DNA of 51,486 nt, from positions 1-51,486 of the forward strand of contig JAFVFO010000066.1 of assembly GCA_017475485.1 (NCBI GenBank). Reading direction: 5' to 3'. The notes under the pieces were generated by a model, which searched no databases, was not told the DNA's origin, and saw nothing but the letters and a program-made list of their open reading frames with translations. The position numbers and the translations under genes are program-made. The first letter of the stretch is position 1, and each line of letters begins with the position of its first letter. Below, piece after piece: positions 25,913-34,648 of this stretch. The stretch comes from Candidatus Gastranaerophilales bacterium. Its GTDB lineage: Bacteria; Cyanobacteriota; Vampirovibrionia; Gastranaerophilales; Gastranaerophilaceae.

Positions 25913-26778
25913 ATAGTTTTTGAAATTTTTTCTAAATATTCGCCATAACCGTTATGCCTGTACTTTTTGGATAACTCAAGTAATTTATTTTTTGGAATAT
26001 AGTGCATTCTGTAAGCTACTTCTTCAATTGCCGCAATTTTCATCCCTGTATTAATTTCCATGGAATGAACAAAGTTTGACGCTTGCAATAAGCTCTCAAA
26101 TGTTCCTGTATCAAGCCATGCAAAGCCTCTGCCTAAAATTTCTACTTTTAGAGCATCGTTTTTTAAATAAATTTTATTCAAGTCCGTTATTTCTAGTTCT
26201 CCGCGTGCGGAAGGAGTCAGACTTTTTGCGTATTTGACAACATTATTATCATAAAAATATAATCCCGTAACCGCATAATTTGATTTTGGATTTTGCGGTT
26301 TTTCTTCAATTGAAATTGCCTTATTGTTCTTGTCAAATTCAACTACGCCAAATCTTTCAGGGTCTTGCACCTGATAGCCGAATATGGTTGCACCTTTTGT
26401 TCTTGTACCTACTAATTTAAGCATAGAAGAAAATCCGAACCCATGGAAGATGTTATCCCCTAATATCAGTGCAACAGGCGAATTTTGTATAAAATCTTCA
26501 GCAATTATAAAACTTTCCGCTATTCCTTTAGGCACTTCTTGAACAGCATAAGAAAATTTTACACCGATATCAGAGCCGTCACCTAATACTTTTTTAAAGT
26601 TATCAATATCAAAAGGATTTGTAATAATTAAAATATCTCTAATCCCTGCTAATAACAATGTTGTTATAGGATAATAAATCATTGGTTTATCATAAACCGG
26701 AAGCAATATTTTAGATATCGGTAAACTTGCAGGATAAAGCCTTGACCCTGCACCTGCAGCTAAAATTATACCTTTCAT
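25909..26778 (-). CDS. rfbA: Glucose-1-phosphate thymidylyltransferase
   Basis: Makes dTDP-glucose from dTTP and glucose-1-phosphate, the first step to dTDP-rhamnose and other surface sugars. Motifs: LAAGAGSRLYPASLPISK (nucleotide loop with catalytic Lys/Arg), PVYDKPMIYYPI, AVQEVPKGIAESFIIA, LILGDNIFHG, EEKPQNPKSNYAVTGLYFYD and GRGFAWLDTGTFESLL. The length of 289 aa is typical. The stop of recA and this start overlap as TAATG, so it is probably co-transcribed with recA. The other rhamnose genes (rfbB, C, D) are not in this window. Confidence 0.96.
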   Translation of the reverse strand: MKGIILAAGAGSRLYPASLPISKILLPVYDKPMIYYPITTLLLAGIRDILIITNPFDIDNFKKVLGDGSDIGVKFSYAVQEVPKGIAESFIIAEDFIQNSPVALILGDNIFHGFGFSSMLKLVGTRTKGATIFGYQVQDPERFGVVEFDKNNKAISIEEKPQNPKSNYAVTGLYFYDNNVVKYAKSLTPSARGELEITDLNKIYLKNDALKVEILGRGFAWLDTGTFESLLQASNFVHSMEINTGMKIAAIEEVAYRMHYIPKNKLLELSKKYRHNGYGEYLEKISKTI

Positions 26779-27842
26779 TATTTTTCAGCCTTTTCTTCCT
26801 GAGGTTTATTTTTAGAAGCTATTTTTTCTCTGACTTTTGTTTCAATTTCATTTAAAATATTAGGATTTTGTTCTAAAAATTCTTTTGCCTTTTCTCTGCC
26901 TTGGCCGAGTTTTTCATCATTATAGCTAAACCATGCACCTGATTTTTTAATGATATCAAAATTAACCGCAACATCAATAATGTTGCCTAAGGCGCAAATT
27001 CCTTTTCCGTAAATAATATCAAATTCAGCTGTTTTAAATGGCGGTGCAACTTTATTTTTAGCAACTTTTACTCTAACCCTGTTGCCTATATCTTCGTTAT
27101 CTTTATTTTTAACACTGTCACATCTTCTGATATCAAGACGAACAGATGAATAATATTTTAGTGCTTGTCCGCCTGTTGTAGTTTCAGGGTTTCCAAACAT
27201 TATGCCTATTTTTTGTCTTAATTGGTTAATAAAAATAACTGTGGTATTGGTTTTTGCGACAATCGCGGTTAATTTTCTTAAGCCTTTTGACATTAAACGT
27301 GCCTGTAAACCCATTTGTTGTTCATCCATAGCTTTTTCTATTTCCGCTTTTGGAACTAATGCCGCAACAGAATCCACAACCACAACATCAATTGCACCGG
27401 AGCGTACTAATTCTTCGCAAATTTCAAGGGCTTGTTCACCTGTATCAGGTTGAGAAATTAAGAGTTGATCCACATCAACACCTAAATTTCTTGCATATTC
27501 AGGGTCAAGGGCATGTTCTGCGTCAATATAGGCTGCTATTCCGCCTTTTTTTTGAGCATTAGCTACAATATGCTGCGCTAAAGTTGTTTTACCTGACGCT
27601 TCAGGGCCGTATATTTCTATAATTCTTCCTCTCGGCACACCGCCTATACCAAGCGCAAGGTCAAGTGCTAAAGCACCTGTCGGAATACAATCGCATTCTA
27701 CACCTGTTTTATCTCCAAGGCGCATAATTGAGCCTTTTCCAAAGTCTTTTTCAATTTTATCTAATGCCATTTTTAAGGCTTTTTGTTTGCCTTCTTCAAT
27801 GGCTTTTAATTCTTTTTCGTCCATTTCTTTAACAGGTGACAT
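26778..27842 (-). CDS. recA: Recombinase A
   Basis: ATP-dependent strand-exchange protein and SOS co-protease. Motifs: Walker [13 protein letters not shown], catalytic Glu in [10 protein letters not shown], Walker [17 protein letters not shown], loop L1 [18 protein letters not shown], and loop L2/[22 protein letters not shown]. No intein. The ATG at 27842 is chosen because GAGG lies six bases upstream; the GTG at 27854 would add MRKF and overlap the ribosome site. Length is then 354 aa. I see no LexA-type palindrome in the promoter, so SOS control is not evident. Confidence 0.98.
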   Translation of the reverse strand: MSPVKEMDEKELKAIEEGKQKALKMALDKIEKDFGKGSIMRLGDKTGVECDCIPTGALALDLALGIGGVPRGRIIEIYGPEASGKTTLAQHIVANAQKKGGIAAYIDAEHALDPEYARNLGVDVDQLLISQPDTGEQALEICEELVRSGAIDVVVVDSVAALVPKAEIEKAMDEQQMGLQARLMSKGLRKLTAIVAKTNTTVIFINQLRQKIGIMFGNPETTTGGQALKYYSSVRLDIRRCDSVKNKDNEDIGNRVRVKVAKNKVAPPFKTAEFDIIYGKGICALGNIIDVAVNFDIIKKSGAWFSYNDEKLGQGREKAKEFLEQNPNILNEIETKVREKIASKNKPQEEKAEK

Positions 27843-27877
27843 AAATTTCCTCACTTCCCTTGATGTTTATTAATTCA

Positions 27878-27907
27878 ATTATAAACCAACTTATTCAAAA
27901 ATGTAAA
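27878..27907 (-). promoter_or_regulatory. recA promoter
   Basis: Minus-strand TTTACA (27902-27907), 18 bases, TATAAT (27878-27883): a strong housekeeping promoter, predicted leader about 30 nt. Confidence 0.65.
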
Positions 27908-28048
27908 TTATTAATTTATTTCTTTAGTTTGTGATTTATTTTACAAAAAGAATAAATGTTTGATATATCAGGCTGACAGTTTTATTTTTTATGGCAAAAC
28001 TATTTTGCATTTTTAATCCAATTTATTCATTATTTTCATAAATTATTG

Positions 28049-28054
28049 TATAAT
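28049..28054 (+). promoter_or_regulatory. -10 element placed for a leaderless kdsA transcript
   Basis: TATAAT ends six bases before the kdsA ATG at 28061, so transcription would begin at or next to the start codon. No Shine-Dalgarno is present. Confidence 0.5.
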
Positions 28055-28060
28055 TATTTT

Positions 28061-28876
28061 ATGAAAACACTAAAACTTAACAATTTTGAAATAGGCGGAA
28101 ATAAATTAACAATTTTAGCAGGGCCTTGTGCTATGGAATCAAGGGAGATTGAGTTTGAAACAGCCAAAAAACTCAAAGAAATCTGCAAAAAAATAAATAT
28201 AAACTTTGTCTTTAAAACCTCGTTTGATAAGGCTAATCGTTCTTCATTGGGTTCTTATCGCGGTTTAGGAATAAAAGAAGGTCTTAAAATATTAACAGAA
28301 GTTAAAGACGAACTGCAAGTTCCTATTGTAACCGATATCCATGAGCCTTCTCAAGCGGAATTAGCAGCGAATGTTGCCGACATTATTCAAATACCCGCGT
28401 TTTTGTGCAGGCAGACGGATTTGCTTGTAGCAGCGGCAAAAACAGGTAAAATAATAAATATTAAAAAAGGGCAATTTTTATCGCCTAATCAAATGAAATC
28501 AATTGCACAAAAAGTTATTGATTCCGGAAATGATAAAATTTTAATAACGGATAGAGGAACAACCTTCGGCTATAATAACCTTGTTGTTGATTTTAGAGGT
28601 GTTCAAATCATTCAGGAAGAATTAGGTTTTCCTTATGTATTTGATGCAACCCACAGTGTTCAAATACCGGGCGGTCATGGCGGAAGTTCTTCGGGAGAGC
28701 GTAAATTTGTACCGTTATTAGCAAAATCCGCAATTGCGGCAGGCGCAAAATGTTTATTCTTTGAAGTTCATCCAAATCCTGATAAAGCCTTGTGTGATGG
28801 GGATAATATGCTTCCTTTGGATAAAGCTGTAGAAACTTTTGATATTTGCAATAAAATTTTTAATCTTGTAAATTAG
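28061..28876 (+). CDS. kdsA: 3-deoxy-D-manno-octulosonate 8-phosphate synthase, metal-type
   Basis: Condenses PEP with arabinose-5-phosphate to make KDO-8-phosphate, the precursor of the inner-core sugar of lipopolysaccharide; its presence implies an outer membrane. Motifs: LAGPCAMES (Cys23, the metal ligand of the metal-dependent class; the metal-free E. coli type has Asn), FKTSFDKANRSS, ADIIQIPAFLCRQTDL, FDATHSVQIPGG and the C-terminal FEVHPNPDKALCDG. The start is ATG 28061; the TTG at 28046 would lie upstream of the likely transcription start. Length is 271 aa. The 3' end overlaps the convergent orphan gene by 17 bp. Confidence 0.96.
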   Translation: MKTLKLNNFEIGGNKLTILAGPCAMESREIEFETAKKLKEICKKININFVFKTSFDKANRSSLGSYRGLGIKEGLKILTEVKDELQVPIVTDIHEPSQAELAANVADIIQIPAFLCRQTDLLVAAAKTGKIINIKKGQFLSPNQMKSIAQKVIDSGNDKILITDRGTTFGYNNLVVDFRGVQIIQEELGFPYVFDATHSVQIPGGHGGSSSGERKFVPLLAKSAIAAGAKCLFFEVHPNPDKALCDGDNMLPLDKAVETFDICNKIFNLVN

Positions 28877-30938
28877 CTTTATTATCTAAAATCATTTGGC
28901 AGGCTTTTGCAACTGTTCTTGGGAAATATTTAACAAGGAAATTAGACCTTGTTGTAACTTTTTCTTTATCCATACCATAAGTTGCACATAACATAAAGCA
29001 CTCGGCTGTAAGCTCGGAAAGCCCTGTGTTAGAATCTCCCCCGCCTGATTGAGAGAAATAATCAATAATATTTTCGCTTATTTGCGGATATTCTTTTTTG
29101 AAATTGTCTATTTCGGAATTATATATTTCAATTAATTCAGGATTTGAACTTATAATTGTTTTTGTTTCCGCTTTATCAAAATAAGAATTTGCTATTTGAT
29201 AATAATCTGCACCATGTCCTAATTCATGTGCAATTACAGGCAAGGAAGGAATTGTTTTTAATTCCCCGCTTCTGTTTATTGAGGCACTGCAATCATCAAA
29301 TAAACAAACAGAGGACGTATATTTTTCTATTTCCAACAGAATATCCGCAGGCAGGGTTTTAAAGAATTCAAAAACTTTATCATATTTTTCTTTATCATCC
29401 CAATATACAGAATGCAGTTTATCTGATAAATCAAGTACTTTTTTTGTTCCGTTAGGCAAATATATTTCTATAAAATAATCTTTATTTGAATAATATGCCA
29501 TATATTTTTCGCCGTTTATAACGGTTGTATTTGTATTTGTAATTTTATCTCTAAAGAATGTTCTTTCTAAGTTAAACAAATTTTCACCGTTATCATCATC
29601 AATTCGATATGAATATTCGCTTAACATAACATTGTCTTTATCGTCTAAAACTTCGCTATAATACCTTGTTGTAGAGGTTTGATTATATGAATAATTTTCT
29701 CTGTAAAATGTTTGGCCTTTTTCAATGCCTGTTTGTGCAATATTTCTTCCGCCTTGGATTGTGCCTTCTTCAATTCCTTTAATAATATCGTAATCTTCGG
29801 GGTAATCCTTCAAGTCGTATATTGTTGTATCATAAGCACCTTTTAAAATATCGGATTGTCTTGTATAGATGACTTCATAAGGTTCAAAATCCGATACTAT
29901 TTCAATTTGGCTATCTATATTATTAAAATCGGAATATCGCGTAATTAATGTTCTTTTACCGTTTTTAGAAGCGCTATAAACCGGCATATCAAGTTCTACC
30001 GCTGAAAGCTCGCCGTTTATTGTCCAATTTTTTTCAAGATAAGTGCCTATTTTTGGTTCTTGCAAAGTATCATGACAATCTATATGAGAATTTTTGCCGT
30101 TAATTTCATAATTTCCGACACTATTAACATGCACCTGCGGAATTTTTCTTTCGGAGCGCGAAATGGTCATTGTATTGTCCGGCAAAAAAGTTTTAATTAT
30201 GGTTACGAGGTTGCCTGTTTCATCATCTTGTCTGCTTTTCCACGCTTTTGCTTCGGCAAGTTTTGAGTTTTGTATCGGCACAAAGGATATTTGAAAATCT
30301 TTATCAATATTTTTAACTATATTATCGTAATCAAGTATATTTTTATACTGTTTAATGCTGTTTATCGGTACACCCATTGCAAATAGTACTACATCAGGAT
30401 TATCACCCTGATAATTTTTCGCTTTGTTTTTTGCTAAATCTATAACGCGGTGAAATCTGTCGCTATATAATGCCGTAACAAAGCTGTCTTCGTGCGAATG
30501 AGCGTCTTGTGCAAAAGAATCTATATCTTCTTTTGTAATAATTCCTTCATCAATCAGCCATGAAAGCGATAAAGCCTTATCTATAAAACTGTATGATACT
30601 ATTTGATATATTGCGCTTCCGTTAAATTCGACCTTTTCAAAAATGCCTACCAAATCATCATCCGGCATATCTTTAAACCAAGGGGTATTTCTGTATGCTT
30701 CAACATTTTCTATAGCTATAGAAGGCCTATTTTCGTATTTTGTACCTTTTACTTTATCTAAAACCAATTGCTCATACGAAAGCGCCCCAGAGCCATTGCG
30801 CGAAGTAAAACTAACTTCTTTTTTAGAAGTTTTAACAAATTCATCTTTTTTTATTTGCGAATTTAGTTTTACAAAGCAAGGCTTAGCTGCGGCTAATTGA
30901 AGATTAGCTGTAGTATTCTTGTTTATCTTACCTAACAT
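28860..30938 (-). CDS. Orphan HELGH metalloprotease-like protein
   Basis: Protein of 692 aa. A gluzincin-like motif LPVIAHELGHGADYYQ lies near residue 566, followed about 80 residues later by GLSELTAECFMLCATYG, whose Glu could be the third zinc ligand. The 550 residues before it are rich in Asp, Asn, Tyr and beta-type repeats and match nothing I know. There is no classical signal peptide; the N-terminus (MLGKINKNTT, then KKEVSFTSRNG) resembles other orphan proteins of this lineage. It may be a secreted or cell-associated protease or toxin-like effector. The ATG lacks a ribosome site and lies 13 bases from TATAAT, giving a very short leader. Confidence 0.7.
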   Translation of the reverse strand: MLGKINKNTTANLQLAAAKPCFVKLNSQIKKDEFVKTSKKEVSFTSRNGSGALSYEQLVLDKVKGTKYENRPSIAIENVEAYRNTPWFKDMPDDDLVGIFEKVEFNGSAIYQIVSYSFIDKALSLSWLIDEGIITKEDIDSFAQDAHSHEDSFVTALYSDRFHRVIDLAKNKAKNYQGDNPDVVLFAMGVPINSIKQYKNILDYDNIVKNIDKDFQISFVPIQNSKLAEAKAWKSRQDDETGNLVTIIKTFLPDNTMTISRSERKIPQVHVNSVGNYEINGKNSHIDCHDTLQEPKIGTYLEKNWTINGELSAVELDMPVYSASKNGKRTLITRYSDFNNIDSQIEIVSDFEPYEVIYTRQSDILKGAYDTTIYDLKDYPEDYDIIKGIEEGTIQGGRNIAQTGIEKGQTFYRENYSYNQTSTTRYYSEVLDDKDNVMLSEYSYRIDDDNGENLFNLERTFFRDKITNTNTTVINGEKYMAYYSNKDYFIEIYLPNGTKKVLDLSDKLHSVYWDDKEKYDKVFEFFKTLPADILLEIEKYTSSVCLFDDCSASINRSGELKTIPSLPVIAHELGHGADYYQIANSYFDKAETKTIISSNPELIEIYNSEIDNFKKEYPQISENIIDYFSQSGGGDSNTGLSELTAECFMLCATYGMDKEKVTTRSNFLVKYFPRTVAKACQMILDNKANLQD

Positions 30939-30973
30939 TTTGCTTATATTTATTATAAAACAAAAAATAAAAA

Positions 30974-31180
30974 TTACATTATGAAATTATTACCATATTT
31001 TAAAGAACCGGTGAGATAGCATTCTTTAACGGTTGACCTAAGACTTGAATAGGACTTGATTTTGTCACCTTTTTTGGATTCCTCAATTCCTGCAATGGCA
31101 TTTGAGTATTTTGAGGCAACTAAACCTGAGTTAATATTTAAATCAAGATTAATTAAAATAGAACTTGTCCTTGAATCCAT
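30974..31180 (-). CDS. Small orphan protein (68 aa)
   Basis: Reads MDSRTSSILINLDLNINSGL and onward, with no membrane helix or motif I recognise. A purine-rich GGGATAAAG precedes the ATG, a moderate ribosome site. It lies between the metalloprotease-like gene and the GC-rich element, in the same direction as both flanking genes. The length and position are compatible with a real small protein; there is no strong proof. Confidence 0.45.
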   Translation of the reverse strand: MDSRTSSILINLDLNINSGLVASKYSNAIAGIEESKKGDKIKSYSSLRSTVKECYLTGSLKYGNNFIM

Positions 31181-31283
31181 TGTCTTTATCCCTTTATATA
31201 GTTGAATTTGACTTACATATTAATAAAAACAAATTAAAAGGCTGTATATCAAAATTATATATTTTTGTTACAAAAGTTAATAA

Positions 31284-31450
31284 ACCCGAGCCGAGCGCGC
31301 TTAGCGACAGCTTAGCAAGCGAAGGCGAGGGCATAAGGATGTGGAGCATTAGCCCGCCAAGCTCCTCGCTTGCCGTGCCAATGCTTCACATCCTTTTGCC
31401 CTCGTTTTGCTCAGCGTGGCAAGTCTGCCTACGCTTCGCTTCACTCGGGT
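31284..31450. repeat. Second copy of the GC-rich palindromic element, at the 3' end of upp
   Basis: It is 167 bp bounded by ACCCGAG (31284-31290) and its complement CTCGGGT (31444-31450). It contains the hairpin-prone 31346-31384, which matches 322-360 in 37 of 39 positions, and the ATAAGGATGTG tract found in the first array. It is very GC-rich against an AT-rich background. On the minus strand it supplies the last two codons and the stop (CCC GAG TGA) of upp. The whole element is an imperfect palindrome, as in MITE or REP/RPE-like elements; no transposase is nearby. Confidence 0.85.
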
Positions 31451-32109
31451 ATTGTATTAAATATTCTGTCGCCGGCGTCACCAAGCCCCGGTAAAATATA
31501 GCCTTTAGAATTCAATCCTTTATCAAGTGAAGCTGTAACTATTCTGATGGCAGGATAAGCGTTTGATAATTTTTCAATGCCTTCGGGGGAAGATATTAAA
31601 CTCATAAATACAATATTTTCTTCCCTAACCCCTTTATTTATAAAATTTTTAACAGCGTCAAGCGCACTATTTCCCGTTGCAAGCATAGGGTCTAATATTA
31701 TAGTATAAACGCGCGATTTATCTTCGAGAATTTTTTTATCTTTGTCGTAATACCAAACAGGCTCAAGCGTTTCTTCGTTTCTATACATTCCTATATGATG
31801 TATATTTGCAAAAGGTAAAATTTCAGATGCTGTTTCGCAAAAACCAAGCCCTGCCCGCAAAATAGGCGCTATAATCAATTGTGAATTATCATCAAATACT
31901 TCGCAATCAGTTTTCATTAAAGGAGTTTCAACTTCAATTGTTTTTGTCGGAATGTTTTTAGATGCTTCATATATAAGTGCATAGCTTATTGTTTTCAGTG
32001 CTTGTTTAAAATTTTGTGTATCTGTTTTTTTATTTCTTATTATTGCAAGATTATGATTAATAACGGGGTGATTTAAAACTGTAACATTTTTTTTAAGCAC
32101 TGTATTCAT
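31441..32109 (-). CDS. upp: Uracil phosphoribosyltransferase
   Basis: Pyrimidine salvage: uracil plus PRPP gives UMP. Motifs: VETPLM near residue 61, IIAPILRAGLGFCETA, HIGMYRNEETLEPVWYYDK, the PRPP loop ILDPMLATGNSALDAV and the uracil-binding C-terminal GYILPGLGDAGDRIFNT. The normal end is NT plus at most a residue or two; the final Pro-Glu and TGA come from the adjoining repeat. The ATG has AAGGAAAAG upstream. The orphan gene upstream ends 10 bases before it. Confidence 0.96.
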   Translation of the reverse strand: MNTVLKKNVTVLNHPVINHNLAIIRNKKTDTQNFKQALKTISYALIYEASKNIPTKTIEVETPLMKTDCEVFDDNSQLIIAPILRAGLGFCETASEILPFANIHHIGMYRNEETLEPVWYYDKDKKILEDKSRVYTIILDPMLATGNSALDAVKNFINKGVREENIVFMSLISSPEGIEKLSNAYPAIRIVTASLDKGLNSKGYILPGLGDAGDRIFNTIPE

Positions 32110-32119
32110 CTTCTTTTCC

Positions 32120-32482
32120 TTAGGAACGATAGGTTGATTCTTCTTTCAATTTGTCAAAAACAATATCCGCTCCGATAACTGCATCTTCCAAACTATAGCC
32201 TTTTTCTTGAAGCATGTCGCAAAAATCCATGTGACATTCAACAAATTCGGGATTTTTCTTCAATATATCAAGTGAAGAAATAACACGATTATCAAGCCCT
32301 GATTTATCCATGTTAACTTTTGTACGGCCAAGCGCATTTAAGTAATTCTGCGCAGCTTCATAAGATTCCCTTGAAGCATTTTCATCATTGTGCATTTTTT
32401 GCACACCGGTGCTCTTAGACAATACATGGCTTGTCCTCGTCTTGACATAGTTAGTTAATTCGCTTGAAATATCGTTACTCAT
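32120..32482 (-). CDS. Orphan cytoplasmic protein (120 aa)
   Basis: Helical, charged protein with no signal peptide or membrane helix (for example LDILKKNPEFVECHMDFCDM, then GADIVFDKLKEES). I recognise no family. The ATG has GAGAG upstream. It ends 10 bases before upp and is probably co-transcribed with it. Confidence 0.7.
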   Translation of the reverse strand: MSNDISSELTNYVKTRTSHVLSKSTGVQKMHNDENASRESYEAAQNYLNALGRTKVNMDKSGLDNRVISSLDILKKNPEFVECHMDFCDMLQEKGYSLEDAVIGADIVFDKLKEESTYRS

Positions 32483-32618
32483 TATTTTCTCTCAATTTAA
32501 TATTTCTTATACAAAACACAGGAATAAAATTTTTTGCGCTTTTTTAGTGCAAAGTTTCCGCTTTTGCCATTTCTAAATATTTTACCTCTTTAAGCAAAGT
32601 TTCGCAAGGGGAAAAGTA

Positions 32619-33479
32619 TTATTTTTCTTTTTTTGATTTAGCTGCTATTTTTGCGCGTTTCTCAAGGGTCTTGGTCATAATGTGCACCATTTTTTGGTGC
32701 TCTTTTAATATCTTTCTATCCTGTTTTTGGGCTATTTTATAGGCATGCTTTTCTTCTTTTTGTTCTTTATTATATTCTTTTTTGATTTCTTTAACTTCTG
32801 AAATTAAAATTTTCTTTTCTTTTTTATAAGCTATTTTATCTTTTTTGTATGTAATTTTGGCACTTAAATCCTTTGCGTCTTCTTTTGTTAAATGTTTCAA
32901 AGAAACTTTATCATTTTTATTAAGGTTAATTGGTTTACCCTTTAGAAAAATCCAGCAAATTGAATTATCATACGCATTCATTACACCTGCTTTAAACCAG
33001 TTAGGGTGTTTTTTGCGCAAAATTGCCCCTTTGGTAAAAAAGTAGCCTATATCAACCCCCGGAGCAAAAAATGAAGCCCCACTCATGACAACTAATTCCG
33101 TTGCAATAATTGCAGCTTCTTTTTTATCAATGGGTTCATATTTTCTTGCAATTAAATATGCGTCATATTTCGAAATATCAACCTTTACGCCTTCTAAGGT
33201 AAAATCAAGTAATTTGCATATCAAAAAACCTGATTTATGAAATCTTCTTTCTTTTTGAGATTGAATAATCTGTGCTTTTATTTTTGCGTGGGGCGGGATA
33301 TCAACATTTTTAGATATTTTAATATTTTTATCAGGACTAAATTCAATTATATTTTCACTGTCATCTAAAATATCATATTCCGTATGCACCAAAGCATTAG
33401 ATTTTACAAGGTTTTTAGCGTTTACAGGCAAAACCGTAAAGAAACAAATTAAAAACAATGAAATTACTTTTTTCATCAT
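32619..33479 (-). CDS. Exported orphan protein with a charged coiled-coil tail
   Basis: Protein of 286 aa. It has an N-terminal signal peptide (LFLICFFTVLPVNA, likely cut after NAK/NA), a beta-rich middle (DIPPHAKIKAQIIQSQ, LLDFTLEGVKVDI) resembling envelope accessory proteins, a glycine-rich hydrophobic stretch near 135-150 (SGASFFAPGVDIGYFFTKGA), and a Lys/Glu-rich helical tail from about 205. I assign no function. It sits directly after the small membrane-protein gene (three bases) at the end of a four-gene run from 36043. The 32483-32618 gap upstream of the next gene is AT-rich without clear signals. Confidence 0.75.
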   Translation of the reverse strand: MMKKVISLFLICFFTVLPVNAKNLVKSNALVHTEYDILDDSENIIEFSPDKNIKISKNVDIPPHAKIKAQIIQSQKERRFHKSGFLICKLLDFTLEGVKVDISKYDAYLIARKYEPIDKKEAAIIATELVVMSGASFFAPGVDIGYFFTKGAILRKKHPNWFKAGVMNAYDNSICWIFLKGKPINLNKNDKVSLKHLTKEDAKDLSAKITYKKDKIAYKKEKKILISEVKEIKKEYNKEQKEEKHAYKIAQKQDRKILKEHQKMVHIMTKTLEKRAKIAAKSKKEK

Positions 33480-33482
33480 TTA

Positions 33483-33821
33483 CTATAAAACCTTATAAAA
33501 TATAAACCCTATACTTATTAAAACACAAAATACCTGAATTAGGCTATATATTTTCTCGTATTTATATGTGGCAAATTTTCCGACAATAAACGGTGACATT
33601 GCAAAAAGAAAAATAAGAATTTTTGAAAATATACCTTTAACAAAAAAGGTCAAAATAAATCCGGACAATATATATAAACCCATAAAAATTGTCATAGAAG
33701 CAATGAAATGCGAGGCTTTCATGATATCTTTTTGTTTAGATATATAAATTTTGTGAATGAAAATTGATAGAACAAAAAGTAATCCCGATAAAGAAAATGC
33801 TAATGCTAAAAATTTAAGCAT
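33483..33821 (-). CDS. Small integral membrane protein (four helices)
   Basis: Protein of 112 aa with four predicted membrane segments (about residues 4-25, 40-62, 67-83, 92-110). It looks like an uncharacterised small membrane protein; I recognise no family. Its ATG overlaps the end of the hydrolase gene by eight bases, so translation is probably coupled. Confidence 0.75.
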   Translation of the reverse strand: MLKFLALAFSLSGLLFVLSIFIHKIYISKQKDIMKASHFIASMTIFMGLYILSGFILTFFVKGIFSKILIFLFAMSPFIVGKFATYKYEKIYSLIQVFCVLISIGFIFYKVL

Positions 33822-34638
33822 ATATAAGCTCCTTATTTTTCAATTCAATATGAGAATTTAAAAATTCGGCAATTTTATTAAACACAAATTCTTTTTCATT
33901 ATCATAAAAAATCATGTGGTAGCTGTCATATAGAATAATTTTTTCTTTATCTTTTGAAGAAATTTTATTATACACAATCTCAGCCGATTTCGTACTTGTT
34001 AAATCGTCTTCTTTTGAATGGAACAATAAAACGGGTGCTTCAATATTAGAAAGATTTTTTCTTATTACTTTTGATAACTTCAATAATTCATAAAATCCCG
34101 TCATGGGAAATTCGTTCATGCCGACTTCCGATTTGGCTAATAATTTTTTTACAACAGCACGGGTTTTTTCGTTTTTTATCCCATAGGGTTCGCATTCGGG
34201 ATAATTATAATAAAATCTTATTATAGTAGCTAAACCCAAGGGCATTAAACAGTTATACCAAGGCAATCTCCAGCCGTCTAAATAAAGAGTTGTGGAACAA
34301 GGAACTATCCCTTTAATTTTCTTTGGAAATTCTATTCCCAAAGAAAGCCCTAAAACAGCACCAAGACAAATACCCGATACAAAAATATCTTCATATTTTT
34401 CAGATAAATTTAAAAATTTCTCTTTTGCAAAACTAAGCCAGTCTTGGTATTTAACGGTGTAAATTTCAAATGCTCTATCCCCATGCCCCGGCAAACAGGG
34501 TGCAAAAATGTCATAACCCTGTTTAAATAAAAACCGGGCATATTTTTTCAATTCAAAAGGAGAACCTGTAAGCCCATGAAATAGCAGTACAGCCCCTTTT
34601 GAATTACATTCATGTACTAATTCAAATTCTAACTCCAC
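33814..34638 (-). CDS. Alpha/beta hydrolase with Cys in the nucleophile position
   Basis: Protein of 274 aa of the carboxylesterase/monoacylglycerol lipase type. Oxyanion region LLFHGLTGSPFEL (about 19-31), lid start CLPGHGD, nucleophile elbow SGICLGAV with Cys91 instead of the usual Ser (G-x-C-x-G, as in dienelactone hydrolase), acid in HSKEDDLTS and catalytic His in DSYHMIFYDNE. The start is GTG at 34636-34638 with AGGT upstream. It lies 10 bases after the aminotransferase gene. The substrate is unknown; a Cys nucleophile would favour thioester-like or lactone substrates, or weaken hydrolysis. Confidence 0.85.
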   Translation of the reverse strand: MELEFELVHECNSKGAVLLFHGLTGSPFELKKYARFLFKQGYDIFAPCLPGHGDRAFEIYTVKYQDWLSFAKEKFLNLSEKYEDIFVSGICLGAVLGLSLGIEFPKKIKGIVPCSTTLYLDGWRLPWYNCLMPLGLATIIRFYYNYPECEPYGIKNEKTRAVVKKLLAKSEVGMNEFPMTGFYELLKLSKVIRKNLSNIEAPVLLFHSKEDDLTSTKSAEIVYNKISSKDKEKIILYDSYHMIFYDNEKEFVFNKIAEFLNSHIELKNKELIYA

Positions 34639-34648
34639 TAAAATAAAC

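Noticed and set aside
27843-27960. LexA/SOS box upstream of recA
   Set aside because: I found no recognisable LexA palindrome (neither CTG-N10-CAG nor GAAC-N4-GTTC type) near the recA promoter.
31165-31494. 109-codon frame on the plus strand
   Set aside because: It runs through the palindromic element and into the 3' end of upp in antisense; no start signal. A shadow of the repeat.
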